Part shown: piece after piece, positions 17,137 through 25,377 of the stretch | Position numbering within the stretch: the first letter of the stretch is position 1 | Layout: every line of letters begins with the position of its first letter | DNA from: Nonomuraea thailandensis | GTDB lineage: Bacteria; Actinomycetota; Actinomycetes; Streptosporangiales; Streptosporangiaceae | Direction of reading: 5' to 3' | Length of the DNA: 64,000 nucleotides | NCBI RefSeq assembly: GCF_024172165.1 | Contig: NZ_JAMZEB010000002.1 | Coordinates: 9,646,501-9,710,500 of the forward strand | Translations under genes and position numbers: made by a program | Notes under the pieces: generated by a model | Seen by the model: the letters and a program-made list of their open reading frames with translations, nothing else | The model's database searches: none | What the model was told of the DNA's origin: nothing

Positions 17137-17430
17137 ATGGCAGGTGTTCTGATCGGCCTGGCGCTGCTGGCCTTCTGGCTCTTCTCACTGTTCGACGTGG
17201 TCACCACACCCGAAGACGAGGTACGGAGCGTACCGAAGCCTCTGTGGATCCTCATCGTCGTGCTCATCCCGCTGCTCGGCGGCGTCGTGTGGATGGCGCG
17301 CGGCCGCCCGCGCGCACCGCGCGCGGCCTGGCCCGTCCCCCCGGGCCCGGGCGCGCCGAAGGGACCGGACGACGACCCCGACTTCCTGCGTGACCTCGAC
17401 CGGCGGATGCGCGGCGACGACGTCTCCTAG
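17137..17430 (+). CDS. Small PLDc_N-type membrane protein
   Basis: 97 residues from ATG 17137 (MAGVLIGLALLAFWLFSLFD). Two transmembrane helices flank a short loop (VTTPEDEVRSVPKPLWI), the arrangement of the phospholipase D-nuclease N-terminal family, which despite its name has no catalytic site. The tail is Pro/Arg-rich and acidic at the end. Longer in-frame starts would run into the divergent zincin gene region and are not supported. It is convergent with ccsB, with six bases between the stops. Confidence 0.8.
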   Translation: MAGVLIGLALLAFWLFSLFDVVTTPEDEVRSVPKPLWILIVVLIPLLGGVVWMARGRPRAPRAAWPVPPGPGAPKGPDDDPDFLRDLDRRMRGDDVS

Positions 17431-17436
17431 CCTCTC

Positions 17437-18453
17437 CTAGTCCACGTCGGCGTAGCTGTGCAGGCCGTCGATGAAGATGTTGACCCCGATCAGGTTGAAC
17501 AGGAGGCAACCGAACGCCACGAGCTGCACGATGGTCGCGGCCTTCCCCCGCCAGCCCGCCGTCACCTTCGCGTGCAGGTAGGCCGCGTAGGCCACCCACG
17601 TGATGAACGACCACACCTCCTTGGGGTCCCAGCCCCAGTAGCGGCCCCACGCCCGGTCCGCCCAGAGCGCGCCCGCGATCACGGCGAACGTCCACAGCGG
17701 GAAGGCGAACACGATCGCCCGGTGCGCCACCTTCTCCAGGTCGGCGCGGGACGGCAACCGCGACTCCCCCTCGCGACGCACCAGGTAGAGCACGCCGGCG
17801 ACGCCGGCCAGCGTCAGCAGCCCGCTGGCGACGATCGCCGCGGTGACGTGGATGGCGATCCAGTACGAGTTCAGCGCCGGCACCACCGGGCCGGCGGCCG
17901 TGTAGAACACCTTGACGGCCAGCCCGAGCCCGAGCGCGGCCGTGACCATGACGAACCCGCCCAGGAAGCGCACGTTGTGGCGGAGCTGGGTGCCGAGGAA
18001 CGCGGTCACGGCGGCGAAGCAGATCGCGACGACGAACTCGTACATGTTGCCCCACGGCCACCGGTCCACGGCCAGGCCGCGGGTGACGATGGCGCCGAGG
18101 TTGGCGGCCCAGCCCAGCCAGGCGAGCACGAGCGCGACCATGCCGGCCTTGGCGCTCCCGCCCGACGCCTGGGCGGCGGCGGGCGCGCCCGGCGCCGCAC
18201 CGTCCACCGCGCCGTCCACCGCGCCCTCCACGGGGCCGCCCCCCACGTCGGCGCCTTCACCGGACGACTCCGGCCCCGCGGCGCCGACCGTGACCGGCTG
18301 CTTGACCTCGGCCGGCCGCACCGCCCGTGCCCTGCCCTGGCGGGCCCGGCCGAACGCGAGGTCGATCGCGAAGAACACCATGGCGACGACGTAGAGCAGG
18401 ACGGCTGCGACGACGAAAAGGTCGCTCAGCTCGGCGAGTTGCTCAGCGGACAT
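17437..18453 (-). CDS. ccsB: Cytochrome c biogenesis protein CcsB (CcsA/ResC type)
   Basis: Membrane component of the System II heme-attachment machinery, which carries heme across the membrane and ligates it to apocytochromes c with ResB. The 338-residue protein has about eight helices and the tryptophan-rich WWD-type motif WGWDPKEVWSFITW. A Pro/Ala/Gly-rich cytoplasmic insert of ~70 residues lies between helices 1 and 2. The start overlaps the resB stop by 11 bp. Confidence 0.93.
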   Translation of the reverse strand: MSAEQLAELSDLFVVAAVLLYVVAMVFFAIDLAFGRARQGRARAVRPAEVKQPVTVGAAGPESSGEGADVGGGPVEGAVDGAVDGAAPGAPAAAQASGGSAKAGMVALVLAWLGWAANLGAIVTRGLAVDRWPWGNMYEFVVAICFAAVTAFLGTQLRHNVRFLGGFVMVTAALGLGLAVKVFYTAAGPVVPALNSYWIAIHVTAAIVASGLLTLAGVAGVLYLVRREGESRLPSRADLEKVAHRAIVFAFPLWTFAVIAGALWADRAWGRYWGWDPKEVWSFITWVAYAAYLHAKVTAGWRGKAATIVQLVAFGCLLFNLIGVNIFIDGLHSYADVD

Positions 18454-20002
18454 CCTTTTCTCCTGCTGATAGAACCTTGACGATGTCGGAGAACTCCTCG
18501 GCGAAGCCCGCCGCGGAGCCCTCGGTACGGGTGAGGCCGCCCACCTCGACCCGGCCCTCGGAGACGCGCACGAAGACCCGCCGGCGGCGGATCATGAGCG
18601 AGAGCGCGATGGCCACGACGGCCGTGGCGCCGGCCGCCAGGGCGGGGAAGCGCCCAGGGTCGTAGGAGGTCTGGAGCGTGATCCACTCCTTGACCCCGGT
18701 GAACTCGAGCCTGCCCAGCCCGTCGGGCAGCTCCATGGACTGCCCCACGGCCAGCGGCTTGGGCGCGCTGGACCCCATGACCAGGGGCTTGAGCTTCTTC
18801 AGCACCTCGGGCTCGGCCAGCTCGTACACCGACTGCGGCCTGCCCGAGCGCACCCCCAGGTCGCCGGAGAACGCGCCGAGGATCTTCACCTCGGGGTTGA
18901 GCTCGCCGGGGAAGGCCGAGGCGTGGTCGCCGTCGGTCAGCGGCACGCTGGTGGGCAGGAACTGCAGCAGGAACCCGAGCTGCGACGGCTGGGCGTCGGG
19001 CACCTTGACGACGCAGCCCGAGGTCATCGTGGCCTTCTGCTCGATCAGGCAGGGCACGGGCCCTTCGAAGGCCACCTGCCCCTTCCCGTCGGTGACCTTG
19101 AACACTGGCGCGTAGCCGTTGCCGATGAGGTACATCTGCGTGCCGTCGACCTCGAGCGGCTCGTTGACCTTGAGCTCGTAGTCGCGGGCGGGCGAGGCCG
19201 GAGTGTCGCTGACCTTGAGGTGGGCCGAGTAGTCGAGCGCCTGCCCCCGCTTGTCGCCGGCGATCTGGTAGGCCACCTTGAACTCCGACAGCGTGAAGGA
19301 GAACGGCTGCAGCGACTCGGCCGACACCTGGTTGCCCGGCATGAACCGGTCGTAGGCGGCCACGGTGTTGGCGAACCCGTCGCCCTCGACGACCAGGACG
19401 TTGCCGCGGTAGCCGAACAGGGAGCCGGCGCCGATCGCCACCAGGATGCCGAGCAGGGCGACGTGGAAGAACAGGTTGCCGATCTCGCGCAGGTAACCCT
19501 TCTCCGCCGACACCCAGCCGTCGCCGGTGACGACGCGGAAGCGCAGCCTGCGCAGCTTCCAGGCGGCCTGGCTGACCCCGAGGTCGCTCTCGAACGAGGC
19601 CGAGTGGGGCAGGCGGGACAGGTTCTTCGGGGCCGCGGGCGGCTTGCGGCGCAGCTCGCGCACGAAGGTCGCGGTGCGCGGGATGATGCAGCCGATCAGC
19701 GAGGTGAACAGCAGCAGGTAGACGGCCGCGAACCAGGTCGAGCTGAACACCTCGAAGAGCTGGAGGCGGTCGTACCACTCGGCCAGCGCCGGGCTCTGCT
19801 CGTAGATCCGGGCGACCTTGTCGGGCTCGACGCTGCGCTGCGGCACCAGCGATCCGGGCACCGAGCCCAGCGCCAGCAGGAACAGCAGGATGAGCGCCGT
19901 CTTCATCGAGGTGAGCGTGCGCCATGCCCAGCGCAGCCAGGCCACCAGGCCGAACCCGGCCTGCTTGGGCGCCTGCTCCTTCTCCAGCTCCTGAACGCTC
20001 AT
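18443..20002 (-). CDS. resB: Cytochrome c biogenesis protein ResB
   Basis: Partner of CcsB in System II cytochrome c maturation. The 519-residue protein starts at ATG 20002 (MSVQELEKEQAPKQAG). It has the ResB layout: three N-terminal helices (the first begins TALILLFLLALGSVPGSL), a large extracytoplasmic domain and a last helix near the C-terminus. The start shares one base with the ccdA stop (TGATG). Earlier in-frame starts lie inside ccdA and are rejected. Confidence 0.93.
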   Translation of the reverse strand: MSVQELEKEQAPKQAGFGLVAWLRWAWRTLTSMKTALILLFLLALGSVPGSLVPQRSVEPDKVARIYEQSPALAEWYDRLQLFEVFSSTWFAAVYLLLFTSLIGCIIPRTATFVRELRRKPPAAPKNLSRLPHSASFESDLGVSQAAWKLRRLRFRVVTGDGWVSAEKGYLREIGNLFFHVALLGILVAIGAGSLFGYRGNVLVVEGDGFANTVAAYDRFMPGNQVSAESLQPFSFTLSEFKVAYQIAGDKRGQALDYSAHLKVSDTPASPARDYELKVNEPLEVDGTQMYLIGNGYAPVFKVTDGKGQVAFEGPVPCLIEQKATMTSGCVVKVPDAQPSQLGFLLQFLPTSVPLTDGDHASAFPGELNPEVKILGAFSGDLGVRSGRPQSVYELAEPEVLKKLKPLVMGSSAPKPLAVGQSMELPDGLGRLEFTGVKEWITLQTSYDPGRFPALAAGATAVVAIALSLMIRRRRVFVRVSEGRVEVGGLTRTEGSAAGFAEEFSDIVKVLSAGEKDVR

Positions 20003-20724
20003 CAGATCACCGGCTCGAACGCGCCGATCAGCCCCTGCATGGCGGCGATCATCTCTCCCCAGAGCCCGGTCACCAGGAGCACGCCGACGGCCACCATCAT
20101 GCCGCCGCCGATCCTGGTGATCAGGCGTGAGTGCTTGCGGATGGCCCGGAACGTGCGCAGGGCCCTGCTGTAGGCCAGCGCAGCGCCCACGAAGGGCAGG
20201 CCGAGGCCCAGGGCGTACGCGACGGCCAGGAGCGCTCCCCGGCCCGCGCTGCCCTCGTTGAGCCCGAGCGTCAGCACCACGGCCAGCGTGGGCCCGATGC
20301 AGGGTGTCCAGCCCAGCCCGAACACCACCCCGAGCAGCGGCGCGCCCGCCAGCCCGGCGGCCGGCAGGCGGTGGATGCGCACGTCGCGCATCAGCCCGGG
20401 CAGCACGCCGAGGAAGGCGAGCCCGAGCACGATGGTGAGCACGCCGAGCACCCGGGTGATGACGTCGGCGTTGCCCAGCAGGACGGAGCCGAGACCGCCG
20501 AACAGCGCCCCGCTGAGCACGAAGACCAGCGCGAACCCGGCCACGAACAACGACGCCCCGAGCACCAGCCGCCCCCGCCTGGGGTCGGCGCTCATGCCCG
20601 TGACGTACGACAGGTAGCCCGGCACCAGCGGCAGCACGCACGGCGACAGGAACGACACCACCCCGGCCAGCACCGCGATCGGCACGGCCAGCAGCAGCGA
20701 GCCCGAGGCGACGACGTCACTCAT
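20002..20724 (-). CDS. ccdA: Cytochrome c biogenesis thiol transporter CcdA
   Basis: Six-helix membrane protein that moves reducing equivalents from cytoplasmic thioredoxin to extracytoplasmic thiol proteins. Here the acceptor is probably the ResA-like lipoprotein encoded just upstream. The 240-residue protein has the paired cysteines in FLSPCVLPLVPGY and GWTPCIGPTL, the redox pair of the CcdA family. It overlaps the ResA-like gene by 8 bp and resB by 1 bp. Confidence 0.93.
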   Translation of the reverse strand: MSDVVASGSLLLAVPIAVLAGVVSFLSPCVLPLVPGYLSYVTGMSADPRRGRLVLGASLFVAGFALVFVLSGALFGGLGSVLLGNADVITRVLGVLTIVLGLAFLGVLPGLMRDVRIHRLPAAGLAGAPLLGVVFGLGWTPCIGPTLAVVLTLGLNEGSAGRGALLAVAYALGLGLPFVGAALAYSRALRTFRAIRKHSRLITRIGGGMMVAVGVLLVTGLWGEMIAAMQGLIGAFEPVI

Positions 20725-21295
20725 CGCGCACCTTGGTCACCGCGTTCATCAGGTCGGTGTACTTGACGGCGCCCAGCGCCCTGGCCGCGATCCTGCCCTG
20801 CTTGTCGATGATCAGCGTGGACGGGATGGCCGCGGGCGGCACCGTGCCCTGGAAGGCCAGCGCGACCTTGCCGGGCTGGTCGAAGATGTGCGGGTAGCCG
20901 GTCTGCTCGGTGCGCTCGAACGCCTTGGCGTCGGCCTGGCGGTCCTTGAAGTCGACGCCGAGGAACTCCACGCCGCTGGCCTTGGTCTTGGCCGCGACCT
21001 CCTTGAGCACCGGCGCCTCGGCCCGGCACGGGCCGCACCAGGAAGCCCAGAAGTTGAGCACCACGACCTTGCCCTTGTGCGCGGCCAGCGAGGCGGTGGC
21101 GCCGTCGAGAGTCGGCCCTTCGACGGCGGGCGCCGGCTTGCGCTCGGCGGCCTCGAAGACCTGCATCTTCCCGTCACCCGCGACGAACCGGGTGTCGCCC
21201 GCCTGCGGCTGGCCGCCCGCGTTGCCGGCGCAGCCTGCCGCCAGCACGGCCAGCGCGGCCAGGGGGAGAACGAGGGAGAGGGACTTGGCGCGCAC
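20717..21295 (-). CDS. resA: ResA/TlpA-like thiol-disulfide lipoprotein
   Basis: Extracytoplasmic thioredoxin-fold protein that keeps apocytochrome c cysteines reduced before heme attachment. From GTG 21295 it has 192 residues: a lipoprotein signal peptide with lipobox LAAGC (Cys22), then an AhpC/TSA-like domain with the active site FWASWCGPCRAE. GGAG lies about 11 nt before the GTG. It is the first of the ResA-CcdA-ResB-CcsB set and overlaps ccdA, which should reduce it. Confidence 0.9.
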   Translation of the reverse strand: MRAKSLSLVLPLAALAVLAAGCAGNAGGQPQAGDTRFVAGDGKMQVFEAAERKPAPAVEGPTLDGATASLAAHKGKVVVLNFWASWCGPCRAEAPVLKEVAAKTKASGVEFLGVDFKDRQADAKAFERTEQTGYPHIFDQPGKVALAFQGTVPPAAIPSTLIIDKQGRIAARALGAVKYTDLMNAVTKVRDE

Positions 21296-21366
21296 GGAGG
21301 AAGATCTCCTTGTACTACAACCGGTAGAGCTTGCAACTCTACCGGGGCACCCGCACGCTCCGGACA

Positions 21367-22005
21367 TCAGGCCCCGGGGAGCGAGGGCCCCGTCTCCAGT
21401 GATCCGGCGGGCTCGCTGTAGCCGATGCTGATCAGGCGGTCGCCGTCGAAGGTCAGCGTGGTGAGGCTGGCCAGCGCGCACTGCCGGCGGCGCGGGTCGT
21501 GCCAGAGCCTGCGGCCCTCGGCGGCGCACCTGATGGCCCAGATCGGGAGCTGGTGGCTGACGAGCACCGTCTCGTGCCCGCGCGCCGCCGCCCTGGCCTC
21601 GTCGATGATCGACTTCATGCGCGCGACGATGACGGGGTACGACTCGCCCCACGACGGGCGCAGCGGGTTGTAGAAGTAGCGGTAGTTGCGCCAGTCGCGC
21701 AGCACGCCGAGGCCCTTGCCCACGATGCGGCCCTGCAGCAGGTTGCCCGCCTCGATCAGGCGGACGTCCTGGACGATCTCCAGGCCGAGCTTGTCGGCGA
21801 GCGGGGCCGCCGTCTCCAGGGCGCGTTCGAGCGGTGAGCTGAACAGCTTGACGATGTCGCGGCCGCCGACGGCCTTGGCGACCGTCTCGGCCATGAGCTG
21901 ACCTGTCTCGGACAGGTGGTAGCCGGGCAGCCTGCCGTACAGGACGCCTCCGGGGTTGTGCACCTCACCGTGGCGCAGCAGGTGGACGACGGTGGTTTCA
22001 GCCAT
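21367..22005 (-). CDS. Histidine phosphatase family protein (phosphoglycerate mutase-like)
   Basis: 212 residues from ATG 22005 (MAETTVVHLLRHGEVHNP). The catalytic phospho-His motif LRHGE is at residue ~11. The second conserved His is in VLVSHQLPIW, and an Arg is present in the SSPLERALETA segment. These define the branched histidine-phosphatase superfamily; the substrate is not deducible. The gene sits between hemL and the Res cluster, and from memory the mycobacterial cluster has an equivalent (Rv0525). A GTG nine bases upstream is an alternative start. Confidence 0.85.
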   Translation of the reverse strand: MAETTVVHLLRHGEVHNPGGVLYGRLPGYHLSETGQLMAETVAKAVGGRDIVKLFSSPLERALETAAPLADKLGLEIVQDVRLIEAGNLLQGRIVGKGLGVLRDWRNYRYFYNPLRPSWGESYPVIVARMKSIIDEARAAARGHETVLVSHQLPIWAIRCAAEGRRLWHDPRRRQCALASLTTLTFDGDRLISIGYSEPAGSLETGPSLPGA

Positions 22006-22062
22006 GGTGCGCACAGCCTATCCGCTCGCCCCGGCCGCGCGGCTCAAGGCCCCCGGCCGGTG

Positions 22063-22983
22063 TCAGTTGACCGCCCAGGCGTTCTCCTGCTTCCTGCTCG
22101 ACTCCGTCAGCGCCTCCACCATGGCCCTGATGGCCGGGCGGCGGGCCGCGTCGGTGCGCCACACCGCGTAGATGCGCCGCGACTGGCGCGGCAGCAGCGG
22201 GACGAGCCGCGCGCCGTCGGGCACGCAGTCGCGGCCGAGCCGCGGCACGATGGCGCAGCCCAGACCTGCGGCGACGAGCGCGAGCTGCGTCGGGTACTCG
22301 TCGGCCATGCACGCGATCACCGGCTCCAGCGAGGCGCTGCGCAGCGTGAACACCAGCCAGTCGTGGCAGACGGTGCCCGGGGAGCCGCTGATCCACTGCT
22401 CGCCGCGCAGGGCGGCCAGCTCGATCTCCCGCTCGCCCGCCAGCGGGTGGCCGGCGGGCACGGCCACGTCGGCCACGTCGTCGAGCAGAGTGGCCTTGGA
22501 CAGGCCCTCGGGGATGGCCATGGGGCGGTTCAGCCAGTCCTGGATCACGCCCAGGTCCAGCTCGCCCCTGGCGACCTCGCGCACGACCCGCTCGGGCTCG
22601 CGCTCGTTGAGCTGCACCCACAGGTCGGGGTGGCGCTGCTTGAGCGAGACCAGCGCGCCCGGCATGAGGCCGCGGACCGCGGTGGGGAAGGCGGACACGT
22701 TCAGCCGGCCGACCACCTCGCCGCGCAGCGCCTCGAAGTCGGCCTCGGCGGTCTCGACCAGGGCGAGGATGCGCTCGGCGTGCTCGGCCAGCAGCCCGGC
22801 GGCGTCCGTCAGGCGCACGCCGCGCCCGTTGCGCTCCATCAGGCGGGCGCCGGTCTCGCGCTCCAGCTTGGCGATCTGCTGGGAGACGGCGGAGGGCGTG
22901 ACCATGAGCGCGTCGGCGGCCGCGCCGACCGACCCGTAGACGTGGACTGCGTGAAGAGCCTTGAGCCGGTTCAGGTCCAACAT
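22063..22983 (-). CDS. LysR-family transcriptional regulator
   Basis: 306 residues from ATG 22983 (MLDLNRLKALHAVHVYGSVG). The N-terminal winged helix is complete (AAADALMVTPSAVSQQIAKLERETGARLMERNGRG). It is followed by the periplasmic-binding-protein-like effector domain of LysR proteins. The gene is divergent from a 36-codon micro-ORF. A 13-bp palindrome in the 73-bp gap is a candidate operator, since LysR proteins usually control the divergent gene. Effector unknown. Confidence 0.9.
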   Translation of the reverse strand: MLDLNRLKALHAVHVYGSVGAAADALMVTPSAVSQQIAKLERETGARLMERNGRGVRLTDAAGLLAEHAERILALVETAEADFEALRGEVVGRLNVSAFPTAVRGLMPGALVSLKQRHPDLWVQLNEREPERVVREVARGELDLGVIQDWLNRPMAIPEGLSKATLLDDVADVAVPAGHPLAGEREIELAALRGEQWISGSPGTVCHDWLVFTLRSASLEPVIACMADEYPTQLALVAAGLGCAIVPRLGRDCVPDGARLVPLLPRQSRRIYAVWRTDAARRPAIRAMVEALTESSRKQENAWAVN

Positions 22984-22993
22984 GTAAGTCAGC

Positions 22994-23006
22994 CTAAACG
23001 GTTTAG
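22994..23006. promoter_or_regulatory. Palindrome between LysR gene and micro-ORF
   Basis: CTAAAC-G-GTTTAG is a perfect 13-bp inverted repeat, AT-rich against a GC-rich background. It lies 11 bp from the LysR start and about 50 bp from the micro-ORF start. Both position and symmetry suit a LysR-type operator controlling the divergent pair. Not experimentally known to me. Confidence 0.5.
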
Positions 23007-23056
23007 CGTAGAAAGTCTCGCTTGTCGTTGAATGTGTAGCAGACGAAAATAGTTGC

Positions 23057-23167
23057 ATGAGAATCCTGAAGACGAAGAAGCAGCAGACCAGCTCCGTGTC
23101 GTACCTCAAGGCCCTCGCCGAGCAGGCTCGCGAGCAGCGCATCCGCTACCAGAAGCCGGCTCGCTGA
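23057..23167 (+). CDS. 36-residue basic micro-protein
   Basis: A short ORF, MRILKTKKQQTSSVSYLKAL followed by AEQAREQRIRYQKPAR, strongly basic and predicted helical in its second half. Codon use is GC3-rich like neighbouring genes. It begins 73 bp from the divergent LysR gene and ends before a GC hairpin, so it has the layout of a LysR-controlled single gene. I do not recognise a family. It could act as a peptide, or mark a short leader-type gene. No strong Shine-Dalgarno sequence is seen before the ATG. Confidence 0.55.
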   Translation: MRILKTKKQQTSSVSYLKALAEQAREQRIRYQKPAR

Positions 23168-23176
23168 ACAGCGGGA

Positions 23177-23217
23177 CGGGCGGGCACGCCGGGTGCCAGG
23201 ACCCGCCGCCCCGCCCG
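23177..23217. terminator. GC hairpin between micro-ORF and hemL
   Basis: Nested inverted repeats, CGGGCGGG pairing with CCCGCCCG and an inner GGGT/ACCC, lie in the 76-bp gap between the convergent ends of the micro-ORF and hemL. They could terminate transcription from both sides. No U-run is present. Confidence 0.45.
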
Positions 23218-23243
23218 CACTCGTCAGGCGCCGCGTGCCGCCG

Positions 23244-24533
23244 TCACAGCACGGCGGCGGCCGCCTCCGCCGCGGCGGGAAGAGCCTCGGCGACCCGGCC
23301 CAGAGCCTCGTCGTCGTGCGAGGCCGACAGGAACCACGCCTCGTAGGCCGACGGCGGCAGGTAGACCCCCCGGTCGAGCATGGCGTGGAAGAACGCGGTG
23401 AAGGCCGCGGTGTTCTGCGTCTTGGCCTCGGCGAAGCTCGTCACCTCGGCGTCCGTGAAGAAGATCGAGAACAGGTTGCCCGCCCGCTGCAGCCGGTGCG
23501 GCACCCCCGCCTTCGCCAGTGCCTCCGAGGCCAGGTCGCCCACCTTGAGCGCCGCCGCGTCGACCCGCGCGTACGCCTCGGCGTCCAGCGCCCGGAGCGT
23601 GGCCAGCCCGGCCGCGCAGGCCAGCGGGTTGCCGGACAGCGTGCCCGCCTGGTAGACGGGCCCCTCGGGCGCGAGGTTGGCCATGACGTCCGCCCGGCCG
23701 CCGAACGCCGCCGCCGGCAGGCCGCCGCCCATGACCTTGCCGAACGTCATCAGGTCGGCGTCGACGGGGTCGAGGCCGTACCAGCCCGCCGCGGAGACGC
23801 GGAAGCCCGTCAGCACCTCGTCCACGATGAGCAGCGCGCCGTTGGCGGTGCACAGCTCGCGCAGGCGCGCGTTGAAGCCGTCGCGCGGCGGGACGATCCC
23901 CATGTTAGCGGGGCACGCCTCGGTGATCACGCACGCGACGTCGGCCGCGGCGAAGGCCTCCTCGACGGCCGCGAGGTCGTTGTACGGCAGCACGATCGTG
24001 TCGGCCGCCGACGCTCCCGTCACTCCAGGCGTGTCGGGCAGCCCGAACGTCGCCACCCCCGACCCGGCGGAGGCCAGCAGCGCGTCCACGTGCCCGTGGT
24101 AGCAGCCGGCGAACTTGATCACCTTGGACCGCCCGGTGAACCCCCTGGCCAGCCGCACCGCGCTCATCGTCGCCTCGGTGCCCGAGCTGACCAGCCGCAC
24201 CTTCTCCACCGGCGCCACCCGAGCCACGAGCTCCTCGGCCAGCTCCACCTCGCCCCGGGTGGCGGTGCCGTAGGAGAACCCGCTCGCGACGGCGCGCTCG
24301 ACGGCCTCCACGACGGCGGGATGGCGGTGCCCGAGGATCATCGGGCCCCAGGAGCACACCAGGTCGACGTAGCGGTTGCCGTCGACGTCGGTGATGTACG
24401 GCCCCTGCCCCGAGGCCATGAAACGCGGCGTGCCGCCCACCGAGTTGAACGCGCGCACCGGAGAGTTGACGCCCCCGGGCACGATCTCACGGGCGCGGGC
24501 GAACAGGGTCTCGGAGTTCTGTGTACGGCTCAC
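23244..24533 (-). CDS. hemL: Glutamate-1-semialdehyde 2,1-aminomutase
   Basis: PLP enzyme that converts glutamate-1-semialdehyde to 5-aminolevulinate, the second step of the C5 heme pathway after HemA. The 429-residue protein contains the PLP-lysine segment LMTFGKVMGGGLPAAAFGG and the substrate-site motif VNSPVRAFNSVGGTPRF. The start is GTG at 24533. It lies 37 bp after the PrimPol-like gene and some 840 bp from hemB, on the same strand as the rex-hem operon. Confidence 0.95.
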   Translation of the reverse strand: MSRTQNSETLFARAREIVPGGVNSPVRAFNSVGGTPRFMASGQGPYITDVDGNRYVDLVCSWGPMILGHRHPAVVEAVERAVASGFSYGTATRGEVELAEELVARVAPVEKVRLVSSGTEATMSAVRLARGFTGRSKVIKFAGCYHGHVDALLASAGSGVATFGLPDTPGVTGASAADTIVLPYNDLAAVEEAFAAADVACVITEACPANMGIVPPRDGFNARLRELCTANGALLIVDEVLTGFRVSAAGWYGLDPVDADLMTFGKVMGGGLPAAAFGGRADVMANLAPEGPVYQAGTLSGNPLACAAGLATLRALDAEAYARVDAAALKVGDLASEALAKAGVPHRLQRAGNLFSIFFTDAEVTSFAEAKTQNTAAFTAFFHAMLDRGVYLPPSAYEAWFLSASHDDEALGRVAEALPAAAEAAAAVL

Positions 24534-24570
24534 CGGGCTAGGTTATCCGCCCACGGCGCCGGCCCCGAGG

Positions 24571-25212
24571 TCAGTCGGCCAGCCACTCCAGGATGCGCAG
24601 CGGGTCGGGCAGGGGCCGGCCGTCCGGCGGGCGCAGCCAGGAGACGGCCTGGCCGCTCGGCAGGGTCGAGGGCGGGGCGAGCACGTAGCTGTCGCGGCAG
24701 TGCCAGCGCAGCCCCGGCGTGTCGTCGATGGTGGCGGGGTCGCAGTCGAGCTGGCACGACCACCACTCGTCCTCGTCCTCAGGGTTGCCCCTCGTTGCCA
24801 CGTAGAACAAGACCCGGTCGCCGTTGGCGGCGACCGGGCCTGAGTGGGCGTCGGCGGCGTCGATCCGGGTGAGGGCCGACAGGCCGACGGTGAGGGGTAC
24901 GTCGAAGACGTCGAACACGCGGCCCGTGGGCAGAATCACATTGGCCTCGGGCTCGGCCTCCCACCAGCGCGTGAGCAGAGCGGTGTCGGTGGTGGCCTGC
25001 ATGTGCCAGGCCGGCGAGAGCGGATGGGCCCCCGGGTCGGGACAGCCGACGCGGTCACAGGAACACGCGCGCGGCCCCTGTGGCAGCGGATGGGCGCCCG
25101 GCACGACGGGCCAGCCCAGGGCGGCGTACTCGAGCACGGCCGAGATGCGTGTCGGCCGTGCCTGTTTCTGGGCCCGCTTTCTGGTACGCCGAGCCAGTGG
25201 TACCCCCACCAT
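24571..25212 (-). CDS. Stand-alone PrimPol-like (bifunctional primase/polymerase N-terminal) domain protein
   Basis: 213 residues from ATG 25212 (MVGVPLARRTRKRAQ), preceded by GGGAGA; a longer reading adds 40 non-conserved residues. The sequence resembles actinobacterial proteins annotated as primase/polymerase N-terminal domain. It has ALGWPVVPGAHP, a Cys/His cluster (CSCDRVGCPDPGAHP) and the C-terminal DSYVLAPPSTLPSG motif. The acidic motif that should be DxD reads VFDVFDVPL, and the expected catalytic His motif is not evident, so it may lack polymerase activity. No helicase domain follows. Its place between hemB and hemL is unexplained. Confidence 0.7.
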   Translation of the reverse strand: MVGVPLARRTRKRAQKQARPTRISAVLEYAALGWPVVPGAHPLPQGPRACSCDRVGCPDPGAHPLSPAWHMQATTDTALLTRWWEAEPEANVILPTGRVFDVFDVPLTVGLSALTRIDAADAHSGPVAANGDRVLFYVATRGNPEDEDEWWSCQLDCDPATIDDTPGLRWHCRDSYVLAPPSTLPSGQAVSWLRPPDGRPLPDPLRILEWLAD

Positions 25213-25377
25213 GGTGTCTCCCGTTCGACTCACAGCGCCTGAGGAGGCCCCGACACCGGACGGAACGGCAGCCGCGTCGAGCAGCCTGCCGCAAGCACCT
25301 ACGCACACGCGGGACACACCAGCACTTGTCATGCAACTCTAACCCACGGGCCCCATGGGTTGACGGGAAACCCCTTG

